Shown here: piece by piece, positions 33,870-43,419 of the stretch
Layout of the letters: every line of letters starts with the position of its first letter
How positions within the stretch are numbered: the first letter of the stretch is position 1
Notes under the pieces: generated by a model
Told to the model about the DNA's origin: nothing
What the model saw: the letters and a program-made list of their open reading frames with translations, nothing else
Databases searched by the model: none
Origin: Novosphingobium olei
GTDB taxonomy: Bacteria; Pseudomonadota; Alphaproteobacteria; Sphingomonadales; Sphingomonadaceae
Assembly: GCF_012927405.1 (NCBI RefSeq)
Contig: NZ_JABBGM010000002.1
Coordinates: 682,001-746,000 of the forward strand
Reading direction: 5' to 3'
Length of the DNA: 64,000 nt
Made by a program: the position numbers and the translations under genes

Positions 33870-35909
33870 TCATTTGTCCTTGGCGACTTCGGCCTTGTAG
33901 GCATCGATGCTGATCGGGCGGCCGAGGAAATCGGCCACCAGTTCCGCCGCAGGCTTGGACCCGCCGGGGCCTAGTACCAGCGTGCGATAGCGCAGGGCCG
34001 TGGCGGTATCGCGCATGCCGTTCTTGGCGAACTGGGTGAACATGTCGTCGGCGATCACCTTCGACCATTCGTAGGTGTAGTAGATCGCCGAATAGCCGTT
34101 GAGGTGGCCGAAGCTCGCCTGCGACTGGGTCGATGGCGGCAGGGGCAGCAGGTCGTACACGGCGGCGAGTTCGCGCGTTCGGGCGCCCAAGTCGGCGGGG
34201 GCAGGGCCCTGGTGCAGGCGCAGCGAGATGTTCGAGTAGCCGAGCTGGCGCAGATCGGCCATGCCGAGGTTGAAATAGCGCGCCTTGTTCATCTTCTCGA
34301 CGAGGTCGCGCGGGATCGTCTTGCCCTGCGCGTCCACCGCGAAGCGGCTGAGCGTGTCGTAGTCGTAGACCCATTCCTCCAGCATCTGCGAGGGTGCTTC
34401 GGCGAAATCCCATTCGGTGGAAATGCTGCTGACGCCGGCCCACTTGACCGTCTGCCCGCCGAAGATGTGGTGCAGCATGTGGCCGAATTCGTGCAGGAAG
34501 GTCTGCACGTCACCGTGCTCCATCAGGCCGGTGGAATGGTCGCCTGCGGGGAGGTTCATCACCAGCGCACCGACCGGAATGGTGCGGCCGGCAACGCCAA
34601 CCCGCAGCGGGATCATGTTGGCGTGATCGTATTTGCCGGGGCGCGGGTGGCTGTCGAAATAGAACCGGCCGAGCAGCTTGCCCGCCTCGGGCCCGCTCGC
34701 TTCTGAAATCTCGTAGGTTTCGACCATCGGATCCCACTTGGCTGTCTGCCAAGGCGTGATCTTTACGCCGAACAGGTCTTGCGTGAGCCGCAGGATACCG
34801 TCGCGCACGTTGTTGTAGGCGAAGTATTTGCGGGCTTCCTGCCGGTCGTAGGAGAAGTCCTGCTTCTGCACCAGGTTGGTCAGGTAGCTGTTGTCCCACA
34901 CGTTGAAGCTGGTCGCACCGGGGTGATCGAGGCGGTAGACCGCAAGCTTGCGGGCATAATCGCGATCGGCTGCGGGGCGGGCCGCGCTTGCCATGTCATC
35001 GAGCAGCGCGACGACCTTCTCGGGCGTGTTGACCATCTTGTCTTCGAGCACGAGGCTGGCGAAGTCCTTGCGGCCAACCAGCTTTGCCAGCTGGTCGCGC
35101 AGATCGATCATCGTGCGCAGGTTGGCGTCGTTTTCGGGCCAGGCGCGGGTCAGGAACGCTTCGTAGATCCGCTGCCGCAGCGCGCTGCTCTTGGCATAGG
35201 ACATGACCGGGAACAGGTCGGGGTAGTCGGTCGAGAGGGTCACATTGCCGCTGGCGTCGGGCTTGTGCGCGGCGATGTAGTCGGCAGGCAGGCCTTCGAG
35301 TTCGGCGGGATCGGCAGTGACTGTCTTGCGACCCGCAGCGATGGCCTGGTCGAAGGCGGTTCCGGCCTGGGAAATCTTGTCCGATAGCTCCTGCGCCTTT
35401 GCGCGTTCGGCGTCTGGCAGGCCTATCCCTGAACGTTCGAACGATCCGATGATCCGACTGTGCAGCAGCTTGGTGGCGCTGTCGGCCTTGGACACGTCGA
35501 CGGCCTTGAGCCGTTCGTAGATCGGGCGCGACAGGCTGATCTTGGTGTTCGCGGCGTTGATCTTCACTTCACAGGCGGCGGCCGCGTCTCGGCGCGGGGC
35601 ATCCGCCATGACTTCGCGATAGAGCGTCATTTCTCCCAGCGAGGAAAACAGCAGGTCGGTCAGATCGTCGTAAGCTTGCAGCGTCGTCGGTATGGTGGCG
35701 CGGCCCTTCTCGCCCTCAAGCGCGGTCTGGCGACGCGCGATTTCGTTCACGAACCTGTCGCACATCGCGTTGATCGCGGCGGCATCGGCTGGCGTTGCGG
35801 CGACGTTGCCGACGAAGGTGTCCACCGCGTTGGGCTTCATCGGAGCGGCAACGGCGGGCGTGGCGAACATGCTGCCCGCAAGCAGCATGGCGGAAAGCGT
35901 CTGGCGCAT
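33870..35909 (-). CDS. Secreted M3 family metallopeptidase (dipeptidyl carboxypeptidase-like)
   Basis: The 679-residue protein has a Sec signal peptide (MLLAGSMFATPAVA, cleavage about 21) and an M3 catalytic domain. The zinc motif HEFGH is at about 473-477, with the third ligand in the following helix region STEWDFAE. The family cleaves dipeptides or oligopeptides. The periplasmic location, beside a divergent M28 aminopeptidase-like gene, suggests peptide scavenging. It is near the length of Dcp (681 residues). Confidence 0.92.
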   Translation of the reverse strand: MRQTLSAMLLAGSMFATPAVAAPMKPNAVDTFVGNVAATPADAAAINAMCDRFVNEIARRQTALEGEKGRATIPTTLQAYDDLTDLLFSSLGEMTLYREVMADAPRRDAAAACEVKINAANTKISLSRPIYERLKAVDVSKADSATKLLHSRIIGSFERSGIGLPDAERAKAQELSDKISQAGTAFDQAIAAGRKTVTADPAELEGLPADYIAAHKPDASGNVTLSTDYPDLFPVMSYAKSSALRQRIYEAFLTRAWPENDANLRTMIDLRDQLAKLVGRKDFASLVLEDKMVNTPEKVVALLDDMASAARPAADRDYARKLAVYRLDHPGATSFNVWDNSYLTNLVQKQDFSYDRQEARKYFAYNNVRDGILRLTQDLFGVKITPWQTAKWDPMVETYEISEASGPEAGKLLGRFYFDSHPRPGKYDHANMIPLRVGVAGRTIPVGALVMNLPAGDHSTGLMEHGDVQTFLHEFGHMLHHIFGGQTVKWAGVSSISTEWDFAEAPSQMLEEWVYDYDTLSRFAVDAQGKTIPRDLVEKMNKARYFNLGMADLRQLGYSNISLRLHQGPAPADLGARTRELAAVYDLLPLPPSTQSQASFGHLNGYSAIYYTYEWSKVIADDMFTQFAKNGMRDTATALRYRTLVLGPGGSKPAAELVADFLGRPISIDAYKAEVAKDK

Positions 35910-36002
35910 CGGAATTCTGTCCCCTTCGGAATCCTCGGATGAGCGACGATAAGCACGCGCAAAGAAGCGCGCAATCAGGGTGCTATAGTCTCGAAAGAAA
36001 CC

Positions 36003-36030
36003 TTGTCGGGCACTACGGTCGAGCTAGACT
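36003..36030 (+). promoter_or_regulatory. Candidate leaderless promoter of the M28 peptidase gene
   Basis: TTGTCG (36003-36008), 16 nt, then TAGACT (36025-36030), with six bases before the ATG at 36037. A transcript would begin at the start codon, and no Shine-Dalgarno site is seen. Confidence 0.4.
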
Positions 36031-36036
36031 GCGCAG

Positions 36037-37371
36037 ATGCAACGTCTTCTTCCCAGCATCTTCGCCCTGTCGATCGCCGTGCCGGCAACCGCCCAGACAG
36101 GCCCGGACCCGGCGCAGGCCGTGTCCGAGGCGCGCCAGCGGGCGGATATCGAAAAGCTGGTGGCCTTCGGCACGCGCCACACGCTTTCGACGCAGACCGA
36201 CCCGAAGCGCGGGATCGGCGCCGCCCGTCGCTGGGCCGAGGCGGAGTTTCGAAAGAGCAGCAAGGCCTGCGGCAACTGCCTCGAGATCGCGCTGCCCGAG
36301 ACGATGATTTCGGGCGAGCGGGTGCCAACGCCCACGCGGCTGGTGGATGTGGTGGCGATCCAGCGCGGGACCGAGCGGCCCAATGAAGTGGTGATCGTGC
36401 AGGGCCACATCGACAGCCGCGGGTCCGACGTGATGAACGCGACAGTCGATGCGCCCGGCGCCAACGACGATGGTTCGGGCACGGCACTGGTGCTGGAAGC
36501 CGCGCGCGTGCTGTCGAAACACAAGTACCCGGCGACCATTGTCTACGCCGTGCTGTCGGGCGAAGAGCAGGGGCTTTATGGCGGCAAGCTGCTGGCCGAC
36601 TACGCCAAGGCGCAAGGCTGGACGGTGAAGGCGGTGTTCAACAACGACATCGTCGGCGGATCGCGCGGAAGCGACGGGGTGAAGGACGATGCCCACGTGC
36701 GCGTCCTTTCCGAAGGGCTGCGCGCGGATTCGACAGACGCCCTGCGCGCGCAGATGCGACGCTTCGGGGGCGAGAACGACAGCCCGTCGCGCAATATCGC
36801 GCGCTGGCTGGAAGGTCTGGCGGCGCAGGACGCAACCGGCCTTGCCGTGCGTCAGATCTGGCGCGCCGACCGCATGGGACGGGGCGGGGACCAGCTGCCT
36901 TTTTCCGACAAGGGCTACCCGGCGGTGCGCTTTTCGGTGGCGATCGAGGACTACGAACACCAGCATCAGGACGTGCGGACCGAGGGTGGGGTGAAGTTCG
37001 GCGACACGATCGACGAAATGGATTTTCCCTACCTCGCCAAAGTCACGCGTTTGAACGTGCGCGGGCTTGCCGCGCTGGCATCGGCGCCGATGCCGCCGGT
37101 GGTGACGGCCAAGGCGGCGGTTTCGACCTGGACCGACCTTGAATGGAAGGCCGTGCCCGGTGCCCTGTCCTACACCGTGTGGCGTCGGCGCACCGATGCG
37201 CCCGGCTGGACCGAAAAGGTGGCGGAAGGGGTGACCGCCACCACGCTGCGACTGGAACACGTGCGGGGCGATGACTGGTTCTTCGGCGTGAGCGCCAAGG
37301 CGGCGAACGGAGCGGAGAGTCCGGTATCGACCGCCGTGCCCGGCGGTGGCTTCGGGCCGATCGGCGGGTGA
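36037..37371 (+). CDS. Secreted M28 family zinc peptidase
   Basis: The 444-residue protein has a signal peptide (SIFALSIAVPATAQ). The M28 domain carries zinc-binding residues in QGHIDSRG, the conserved GANDDGSGTAL and catalytic SGEEQGLYGG. A C-terminal beta-sandwich (about 360-440) resembles a fibronectin type III repeat (DLEWKAVPGALSYTVWRR). It likely removes N-terminal residues from peptides in the periplasm. It is divergent from the M3 gene. Confidence 0.88.
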   Translation: MQRLLPSIFALSIAVPATAQTGPDPAQAVSEARQRADIEKLVAFGTRHTLSTQTDPKRGIGAARRWAEAEFRKSSKACGNCLEIALPETMISGERVPTPTRLVDVVAIQRGTERPNEVVIVQGHIDSRGSDVMNATVDAPGANDDGSGTALVLEAARVLSKHKYPATIVYAVLSGEEQGLYGGKLLADYAKAQGWTVKAVFNNDIVGGSRGSDGVKDDAHVRVLSEGLRADSTDALRAQMRRFGGENDSPSRNIARWLEGLAAQDATGLAVRQIWRADRMGRGGDQLPFSDKGYPAVRFSVAIEDYEHQHQDVRTEGGVKFGDTIDEMDFPYLAKVTRLNVRGLAALASAPMPPVVTAKAAVSTWTDLEWKAVPGALSYTVWRRRTDAPGWTEKVAEGVTATTLRLEHVRGDDWFFGVSAKAANGAESPVSTAVPGGGFGPIGG

Positions 37372-37423
37372 TTTCCGGGCTTCGGCGGTTGCCACGCCTG
37401 CGGTGAAGCGCCACATGGGAGCG

Positions 37424-39703
37424 ATGGTCAAATCCAAGCTCCCCCAGGGACTCCCGACGCGCCAGCAGGTGCTCGATTTCATCGCGCAGAGTGCCGAGCC
37501 TGCTGGCAAGCGCGAGATCGCCAAGGCGTTCGGCGTAAAGGGCACCGAGAAGATCGCGCTCAAGGCCCTGCTCAAGGACATGGCCGAAGAGGGCCTGATC
37601 GACGGCAACCGCAGCGCCTTTCACGCCATGGGCGGCGTGCCGCGCGTGACGGTGCTCCGGATCGTCGAGATCGACGAGGGCGATGTCTACGCCGTGCCGG
37701 ACAACTGGCAGCCGGACGATGCGAGCCCGCCGCCGCGCCTGCGCATCGTTGAGCCTAAGGGCCGGGCGCGCACCCGCGAGGCCGCCCTAAAGCCCGGTGA
37801 TCGCGTGCTGGCGCGGACCGAGGAAGCGGGTGCGGGCTGGGTCGCGCATCCGATGAAGAAGCTGGCGCTGCGCGAAGAGCAGCTGCTGGGCGTGATCGAG
37901 CTGGATGGCACGGGCAAGGGCTGGCTGGCGCCGGTCGACAAGCGCGTGCGCAATTCGGTGCCGGTGTCCGATTTGGGGGGCGCGGAAGCCGGGCAGCTTG
38001 TGCTGGCAGAGCCGGCGGGCAAGAGCCCGCGCGCGGGAATGAAGGTTACCGCCGTGCTGGGCGACCCACTGGCGCCGCGCGCGTTCAGCCTGATCGCGAT
38101 CCACAAGCATGGCATCCCGTTCAGCTTTGCGCCCGAAGCCGTGGCCGAAGCCGAACGCGCCGCAAGGCTGCCGTTGAGCGAGGACAAGCGCGAGGACCTG
38201 CGCGCGCTGCCGATCGTGGCCATCGACCCGGCCGATGCGCGCGACCACGACGACGCAATCTGGGCCGAACCCGACGGTGCCGGCGGCTTCCGCGCAGTGG
38301 TCGCCATTGCCGACGTTTCGTTCTATGTGCGGCCGGGTGGACAGCTTGACCGCGAAGCGCGCAAGCGGGGCAATTCGGTCTACTTCCCCGACCGGGTGGT
38401 GCCGATGCTGCCCGAAGTGCTTTCTGCCGATGTCTGCTCGCTGAAGTCGGGCCAGACCCGCGCGGCGATGGCGTGCCACATGACCATCGACGCGCAGGGG
38501 CGCATCACCGACTGGCGCTTCACCCGCGCGCTGGTGAACATCGCCGAAGTGATCGCTTACGAAGAAGCGCAGCGCCGCATCGATGCGGGCGAGGCCGCGC
38601 CGCATCTCGTCCATCTGTGGGAAGCCTGGCGCCTGCTGGAAAAGGCGCGGGACGCGCGCGATCCGCTGGCGCTCGAATTGCCCGAACGGCGCGTCGTGCT
38701 CGACGAGCAGGGCCGCATTGCCGAAGTCGCGGTGCGCGAACGGCTCGATGCGCACCGGGTGGTCGAGGACTTCATGATCGCAGCCAACGTCGCCGCCGCC
38801 AAGGCGCTGGAAGCCAAGGTCGCGCCGGTGGTCTACCGCATTCACGAACCGCCGGGCCGGGAGAAGCTGGTTGTGCTCAAGGACTATCTCGCGACTTTCG
38901 GGCGCAAGCTGGCGCTGGGGCAGGTGATCACGCCGTCGCTGTTCAACCGCATGTTGAAGGACGTGACCGACGAGGCGGAAAAGGCGCTGGTGATGGAGGC
39001 GGTGCTGCGCAGCCAGACGCAGGCCTATTACGGCCCACGCAACGCGGGGCACTTCGGGCTGTCGCTGGGCTCCTACGCCCACTTCACCTCGCCGATCCGG
39101 CGTTATTCCGACCTTCTGGTCCACCGTGCGCTGGTCGATGCCTATGGCCTGGAGCAGCCGCGACCGCAGGCGGATGTGCCGCCGATATCGGGCCTTGCCG
39201 ACCGTGACCGCGCCGATCTGACGCGCGTGTCCGAGGCGATCAGCGTGGCCGAGCGGCGCGCCATGGAAGCCGAGCGCGAGACGATCGATCGCTATGTCGC
39301 GGCATGGCTTTCGGCGCGGGTGGGTGAGGTGTTCGACACGCGCATCACCGGCGTGCAGAAATTCGGCCTGTTCGCCACGATCGTGGGGCTGGGCGGGGAT
39401 GGTCTCGTCCCCGTGTCCACGTTGGGGGCAGAGCGCTTCGCCTATGACGAGAAGGCGCAGCGGCTGATCGGGGAGCAGAGCGGCGAGCAGTTCGCCATAG
39501 GCATGATGCTCAAGCTGCGGCTGGCGGAGGCAAACCCGCTGACTGGCGCGCTGAAATTCGAGCCCGTGGACGTGGAAGAAGGCGTGCGCCGGATCGAACG
39601 GCGCGGTGGCCGGATGGAGGCCAAGCCGAAGAAGCAGGGCAACTATATCGCCGGAAAGCGTGGGCGCCCCGGCAATATCCGGCACCAAGGCAAGCGTCGC
39701 TAG
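37424..39703 (+). CDS. rnr: Ribonuclease R
   Basis: The 759-residue 3'-5' exoribonuclease is predicted from ATG 37424 (ATG 37415 is also possible). It has an N-terminal winged-helix (TRQQVLDFIAQ), cold-shock domains and the RNB catalytic core with Asp cluster IDPADARDHDDAIW (about 267-280). Also present are GLSLGSYAHFTSPIRRYSDLLVHR and a C-terminal S1 domain ending in a Lys/Arg tail. It degrades structured RNA in the cytoplasm. It is convergent with the stress protein gene. Confidence 0.95.
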   Translation: MVKSKLPQGLPTRQQVLDFIAQSAEPAGKREIAKAFGVKGTEKIALKALLKDMAEEGLIDGNRSAFHAMGGVPRVTVLRIVEIDEGDVYAVPDNWQPDDASPPPRLRIVEPKGRARTREAALKPGDRVLARTEEAGAGWVAHPMKKLALREEQLLGVIELDGTGKGWLAPVDKRVRNSVPVSDLGGAEAGQLVLAEPAGKSPRAGMKVTAVLGDPLAPRAFSLIAIHKHGIPFSFAPEAVAEAERAARLPLSEDKREDLRALPIVAIDPADARDHDDAIWAEPDGAGGFRAVVAIADVSFYVRPGGQLDREARKRGNSVYFPDRVVPMLPEVLSADVCSLKSGQTRAAMACHMTIDAQGRITDWRFTRALVNIAEVIAYEEAQRRIDAGEAAPHLVHLWEAWRLLEKARDARDPLALELPERRVVLDEQGRIAEVAVRERLDAHRVVEDFMIAANVAAAKALEAKVAPVVYRIHEPPGREKLVVLKDYLATFGRKLALGQVITPSLFNRMLKDVTDEAEKALVMEAVLRSQTQAYYGPRNAGHFGLSLGSYAHFTSPIRRYSDLLVHRALVDAYGLEQPRPQADVPPISGLADRDRADLTRVSEAISVAERRAMEAERETIDRYVAAWLSARVGEVFDTRITGVQKFGLFATIVGLGGDGLVPVSTLGAERFAYDEKAQRLIGEQSGEQFAIGMMLKLRLAEANPLTGALKFEPVDVEEGVRRIERRGGRMEAKPKKQGNYIAGKRGRPGNIRHQGKRR

Positions 39704-39712
39704 GCGGCGGGA

Positions 39713-40174
39713 TCAGGAAACGGCGTCGATCCGGCTTTCGTCGGCGGCACCGGGCACGATCATCAGCACGCAGGGCAGCTGGCCCGCGTGCGCTGCAAAG
39801 TGGGCCACGAGCTGGCCGGGCCCGCCCTCTGCTGCGGCGCCGAGGACCAGTGCGGATACTTCGGGATGTGCCTTAAGGAAATCCCGCACGACCTGCGGGC
39901 CATCGCCCTGCTGCACGGTGATCGTGGGCATGAGGCCGGATTCGGCGGCCAGGCCACCGGCTGCGGTCGTCGCCAGAACTTCGGCGCGATCGCGCGCTTC
40001 CTGTTCGATGGTTGCCTGCACGCCGCCGAATGCGACGAATTCCTGCGGAGGGATCAACGCCAAGATGTGGACCGCGCCATTGGTGCGAGCAGCGCGACGA
40101 GCGGCAAAACGGAGTGCGTTCTGCGCCTCGGGGGTTTCGTCCATAATGACGAGGTAGACGCGTTGCTGCGCCAT
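39713..40174 (-). CDS. Universal stress protein (UspA family)
   Basis: The 153-residue protein starts at ATG 40174, chosen because GTGGAGAG just upstream is its ribosome-binding site rather than a start. It has the USP Rossmann-like layout: VYLVIMDETPEAQNALRFAARRA, VHILALI and the C-terminal LVLGAAAEGGPGQLV resembling the ATP-binding GxxGxx loop. The function is unspecified. It is convergent with rnr (9 bp) and divergent from pdhC. Confidence 0.88.
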   Translation of the reverse strand: MAQQRVYLVIMDETPEAQNALRFAARRAARTNGAVHILALIPPQEFVAFGGVQATIEQEARDRAEVLATTAAGGLAAESGLMPTITVQQGDGPQVVRDFLKAHPEVSALVLGAAAEGGPGQLVAHFAAHAGQLPCVLMIVPGAADESRIDAVS

Positions 40175-40366
40175 CGGGCTCTCCACGAGGCTTGACCTGC
40201 TCCAGTTCTTATGACCATCGGCCTAATTCGTATGCGGGGCAAGTGGCAATGGGGTTGACCCTGCGCGCTGTGGTGGCGAAATGCCGCAACCGGAAGTCGT
40301 AGCGGCATCGCGCCCTTGCGACCCCACGCGACACCCGAAGATACCCAGAACGGAACAGAACCCGCC

Positions 40367-41680
40367 ATGACCGTCTCGATAAAGATGCCCGCGCTGTCCC
40401 CGACGATGGAAGAGGGCACTATTGCCCGTTGGCTGGTCAAGGTGGGAGATACGGTTTCTTCCGGCGACATCCTCGCGGAGATCGAGACCGACAAGGCGAC
40501 GATGGAGTTCGAAGCGGTCGACGAAGGCACCGTTGTCTCCATCGACGTTGCCGAAGGGACCGAAGGCGTGAAGGTGGGCACCGTGATCGCAACCATTGCG
40601 GGCGAGGATGACGATGCTGCACCGGCTCCGGCAGCGAAGGTTGAAGCGGCGCCTGCTCCTACGGCCAAGGCAGAGGCTGCACCGGCACCGGCACCGGCCG
40701 CAGCGGCGCCCGCACCGGTCGCTGCGCCGGCCGCTGCTGCAGCAGCGCCTGCGCCCAAGGGTGATCGCGTGATCGCATCGCCGCTTGCCAAGCGGATCGC
40801 GGCCGACAAGGGGCTCGACCTCAGTGCGATCAAGGGCAGCGGTCCCAATGGCCGCATCGTCAAGGCGGACGTCAGTGATGCCAAGCCTGCGGCTGCCGCT
40901 CCGGCTGCAGCAGCGCCCGCAGCAGCAGCACCAGCGCCGGCCGCGGCGACCGCACCGGCCCCTGCAGCTGCGTCGATCCCCGACTTCGGCATTCCCTACG
41001 AGGCGACCAAGCTCAACAACGTGCGCAAGACGATCGCGCGCCGCCTGACCGAGGCCAAGCAGACGATCCCGCACATCTACCTCACGGTCGATATCCGGCT
41101 CGATGCGCTGCTGAAGCTGCGCGGCGAGCTCAACAAGGCGCTCGAGCCGCAGGGCGTGAAGCTTTCGGTCAACGACCTGATCATCAAGGCGCTGGCCAAG
41201 GCGTTGCTGATGGTGCCCAAGTGCAACGTCAGCTTTGCCGGCGATGAACTGCGGACGTACTCGCGCGCCGATATCTCGGTCGCCGTTGCCGCACCTTCGG
41301 GCCTGATCACGCCGATCATCGTCGATGCCGGATCGAAGTCGATTTCGACCATCGCCACCGAGATGAAGACCCTTGCTGGCAAGGCGCGCGAAGGCAAGCT
41401 GCAGCCGCACGAATACCAGGGCGGCACGGCGAGCCTGTCCAACCTCGGCATGTTCGGCATCAAGCAGTTCGACGCGGTGATCAATCCGCCGCAAGCGATG
41501 ATCCTGGCGGTTGGCGCTGGCGAGCAGCGCCCCCATGTCGTCGATGGCGCCCTTGCCGTCGCCACGGTGATGAGCGTGACCGGCAGCTTCGACCACCGTG
41601 CCATCGATGGCGCGGACGGTGCCGAACTGATGCAGGCGATCAAGACGCTGATCGAGAACCCGCTCGGCCTGCTGGCCTGA
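40367..41680 (+). CDS. pdhC: Pyruvate dehydrogenase complex E2 (dihydrolipoamide acetyltransferase)
   Basis: The 437-residue protein starts at ATG 40367. It has one lipoyl domain (lipoyl Lys in [10 protein letters not shown]) and a very Ala/Pro-rich linker (about 85-130). The subunit-binding domain ([23 protein letters not shown]...GRI), a second Ala/Pro linker and the catalytic domain ending [14 protein letters not shown] follow. It moves acetyl groups to CoA. The E1 genes are not here. lpd follows 82 bp later. Confidence 0.92.
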   Translation: MTVSIKMPALSPTMEEGTIARWLVKVGDTVSSGDILAEIETDKATMEFEAVDEGTVVSIDVAEGTEGVKVGTVIATIAGEDDDAAPAPAAKVEAAPAPTAKAEAAPAPAPAAAAPAPVAAPAAAAAAPAPKGDRVIASPLAKRIAADKGLDLSAIKGSGPNGRIVKADVSDAKPAAAAPAAAAPAAAAPAPAAATAPAPAAASIPDFGIPYEATKLNNVRKTIARRLTEAKQTIPHIYLTVDIRLDALLKLRGELNKALEPQGVKLSVNDLIIKALAKALLMVPKCNVSFAGDELRTYSRADISVAVAAPSGLITPIIVDAGSKSISTIATEMKTLAGKAREGKLQPHEYQGGTASLSNLGMFGIKQFDAVINPPQAMILAVGAGEQRPHVVDGALAVATVMSVTGSFDHRAIDGADGAELMQAIKTLIENPLGLLA

Positions 41681-41697
41681 GACTGTCACTTTGAGGA

Positions 41698-41718
41698 GCG
41701 GGCGATTGCTTCGCCCGC
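41698..41718 (+). repeat. Hairpin between pdhC and lpd
   Basis: GCGGGCGA (41698-41705) pairs perfectly with TCGCCCGC (41711-41718) around TTGCT. It could attenuate read-through from pdhC into lpd; no T-run follows. Confidence 0.5.
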
Positions 41719-41762
41719 CGCTAGATCATGGGCCGACAAAGAGGGCCTGAAGGAGCATTCGC

Positions 41763-43187
41763 GTGGCTGACCAATACGACGTCATCGTTCTCGGTTCGGG
41801 CCCCGGTGGCTATGTCGCGGCGATCCGCTGCGCGCAGCTGGGCCTCAAGACCGCGATCGTGGAGCGCGAGAACCTGGGTGGCATCTGCCTGAACTGGGGT
41901 TGCATCCCGACCAAGGCGCTGCTGCGCTCGGCCGAAGTCTATCACCAGATGAAGCACGCGGCGGCCTATGGCCTTGCCGCAGACAACATCCGCGCCGACA
42001 TCGATGCGGTGGTGAAGCGTTCGCGCGGCGTGGCCAAGCAGCTCAATCAGGGCGTCACGCACCTGATGAAGAAGAACAAGATCGCCGTTCACATGGGCAG
42101 CGGCACGCTCAAGAGCGCCAACACTCTCGAAGTGAAGGGCGACGCTGACGGGAAGGGGGGCACCGAAACGCTGACCGCCAAGCACATCATCGTGGCGACC
42201 GGCGCGCGTGCGCGCGACCTGCCGTTCGCAAAGGCCGATGGCGAGCGCATCTGGACCTATCGCCATGCGATGACGCCGAGGGAAATGCCGAGTAAGCTGC
42301 TGGTCATCGGATCGGGCGCGATCGGCATTGAGTTCGCCAGCTTCTACAACGACATGGGCGCCGAAGTGACCGTGGTCGAAATGATGGACCGCGTGGTGCC
42401 GGTGGAAGACGCCGATGTTTCGGCGTTCCTGGAAAAGGCGCTGAAGAAGCAGGGGATGACCGTGCTGACCGGTGCAGGCGTCGAAAGCATCGACGTTTCG
42501 GGCAAGGGCGTGAAGGCCAAGATCAAGGGCAAGGACGGGAAGGTCACCGAAGCCGACTACAGCCATGTGATCGTGGCCGTGGGCATCGTGCCCAACACCG
42601 AGAACATCGGCCTGGAAACGGTCGGCGTGAAGGCCGAGCGGGGCATCATCGCGATCGATGGCTATGGCCGCACCAACGTCAAGGGCGTCTGGGCGATCGG
42701 CGACGTGACGCCGGGGCCGTGGTTGGCGCATAAGGCGAGCCACGAGGGGGTGATCGCCGCCGAAGCCATCGCGGCGGAACTGGGCAACAAGGATGTGCAC
42801 CCGCATCCGATGGACCGCGCCAACATCCCGGGCTGCACGTATTGCCACCCGCAGATTGCCAGCGTCGGCCTTACCGAGGCGAAGGCCAAGGAAGCAGGTT
42901 ATGCGGTGAAGGTGGGCACGTTCCCGTTCATCGGCAATGGCAAAGCGATCGCGCTCGGCGAAAGCGAAGGCTTCGTGAAGACGGTGTTCGATGAAAAGAC
43001 CGGCGAGTTGCTCGGCGCACACATGATCGGTGCAGAAGTGACCGAAATGATCCAGGGCTTCGTCGTGGGCAAGACGCTGGAAACCACCGAAGCCGAACTG
43101 ATGCACACGGTGTTCCCGCACCCGACGATCAGTGAATCGATGCATGAAAGCGTGCTCGCCGCCTATGGTCGTGCGCTGCATATCTGA
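41763..43187 (+). CDS. lpd: Dihydrolipoyl dehydrogenase (E3)
   Basis: The 474-residue flavoprotein starts at GTG 41763 with GAAGGAG seven bases upstream. It has the FAD-binding GSGPGGYVAAIR and the redox disulfide GGICLNWGCIP. The NAD-binding GSGAIGIEFASFY and the C-terminal HAHPTxSE-like HPTISES (His-Glu base) follow. It reoxidises lipoyl groups of the pyruvate complex and probably also of the branched-chain complex at 6-10 kb. Confidence 0.95.
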   Translation: MADQYDVIVLGSGPGGYVAAIRCAQLGLKTAIVERENLGGICLNWGCIPTKALLRSAEVYHQMKHAAAYGLAADNIRADIDAVVKRSRGVAKQLNQGVTHLMKKNKIAVHMGSGTLKSANTLEVKGDADGKGGTETLTAKHIIVATGARARDLPFAKADGERIWTYRHAMTPREMPSKLLVIGSGAIGIEFASFYNDMGAEVTVVEMMDRVVPVEDADVSAFLEKALKKQGMTVLTGAGVESIDVSGKGVKAKIKGKDGKVTEADYSHVIVAVGIVPNTENIGLETVGVKAERGIIAIDGYGRTNVKGVWAIGDVTPGPWLAHKASHEGVIAAEAIAAELGNKDVHPHPMDRANIPGCTYCHPQIASVGLTEAKAKEAGYAVKVGTFPFIGNGKAIALGESEGFVKTVFDEKTGELLGAHMIGAEVTEMIQGFVVGKTLETTEAELMHTVFPHPTISESMHESVLAAYGRALHI

Positions 43188-43232
43188 TTGCGTCCATTAT
43201 TGCGGTAAACCGCTGAACTGAAACGGAACTGT

Positions 43233-43266
43233 CGTCTCCATGGGGCATTGATGGCCCAAGGAGACG
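43233..43266 (+). promoter_or_regulatory. Hairpin burying the ribosome-binding site of a 50-residue ORF
   Basis: CGTCTCC (43233-43239) pairs perfectly with GGAGACG (43260-43266), extended past one A-A mismatch by TGGG/CCCA. The 3' arm contains the AAGGAG Shine-Dalgarno site and ends directly at the ATG 43267. Confidence 0.6.
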
Positions 43267-43419
43267 ATGTCCGTGGAATACGAGATCGAAGAACCGATCA
43301 ATCCGCGCTCTTGGCAGGATGAGCAGGACAGCGCGCGCAGCGAACGCGCACCGTTGCTGCGCTGGAAACCCGTGCAGCAAAAACGCGCCATGCTCATCCC
43401 GGAGAGCGAGGAGGCCTAG
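43267..43419 (+). CDS. Small hypothetical protein, 50 residues
   Basis: The open frame has ATG 43267 and stop TAG 43417-43419, with a strong AAGGAG five bases before the start. The product is charged (MSVEYEIEEPINPRSWQ... ending PESEEA), with no signal or membrane segment and a central basic stretch (LLRWKPVQQKR). I do not recognise it. The stop codon shares a CTAG tetranucleotide with the convergent GST gene. Its ribosome-binding site is in a hairpin. Confidence 0.55.
   Translation: MSVEYEIEEPINPRSWQDEQDSARSERAPLLRWKPVQQKRAMLIPESEEA

Noticed and set aside
40187..40366. Promoter starting from TTGACC at 40192 for pdhC
   Set aside because: No -10-like hexamer stands at 16-18 nt spacing.
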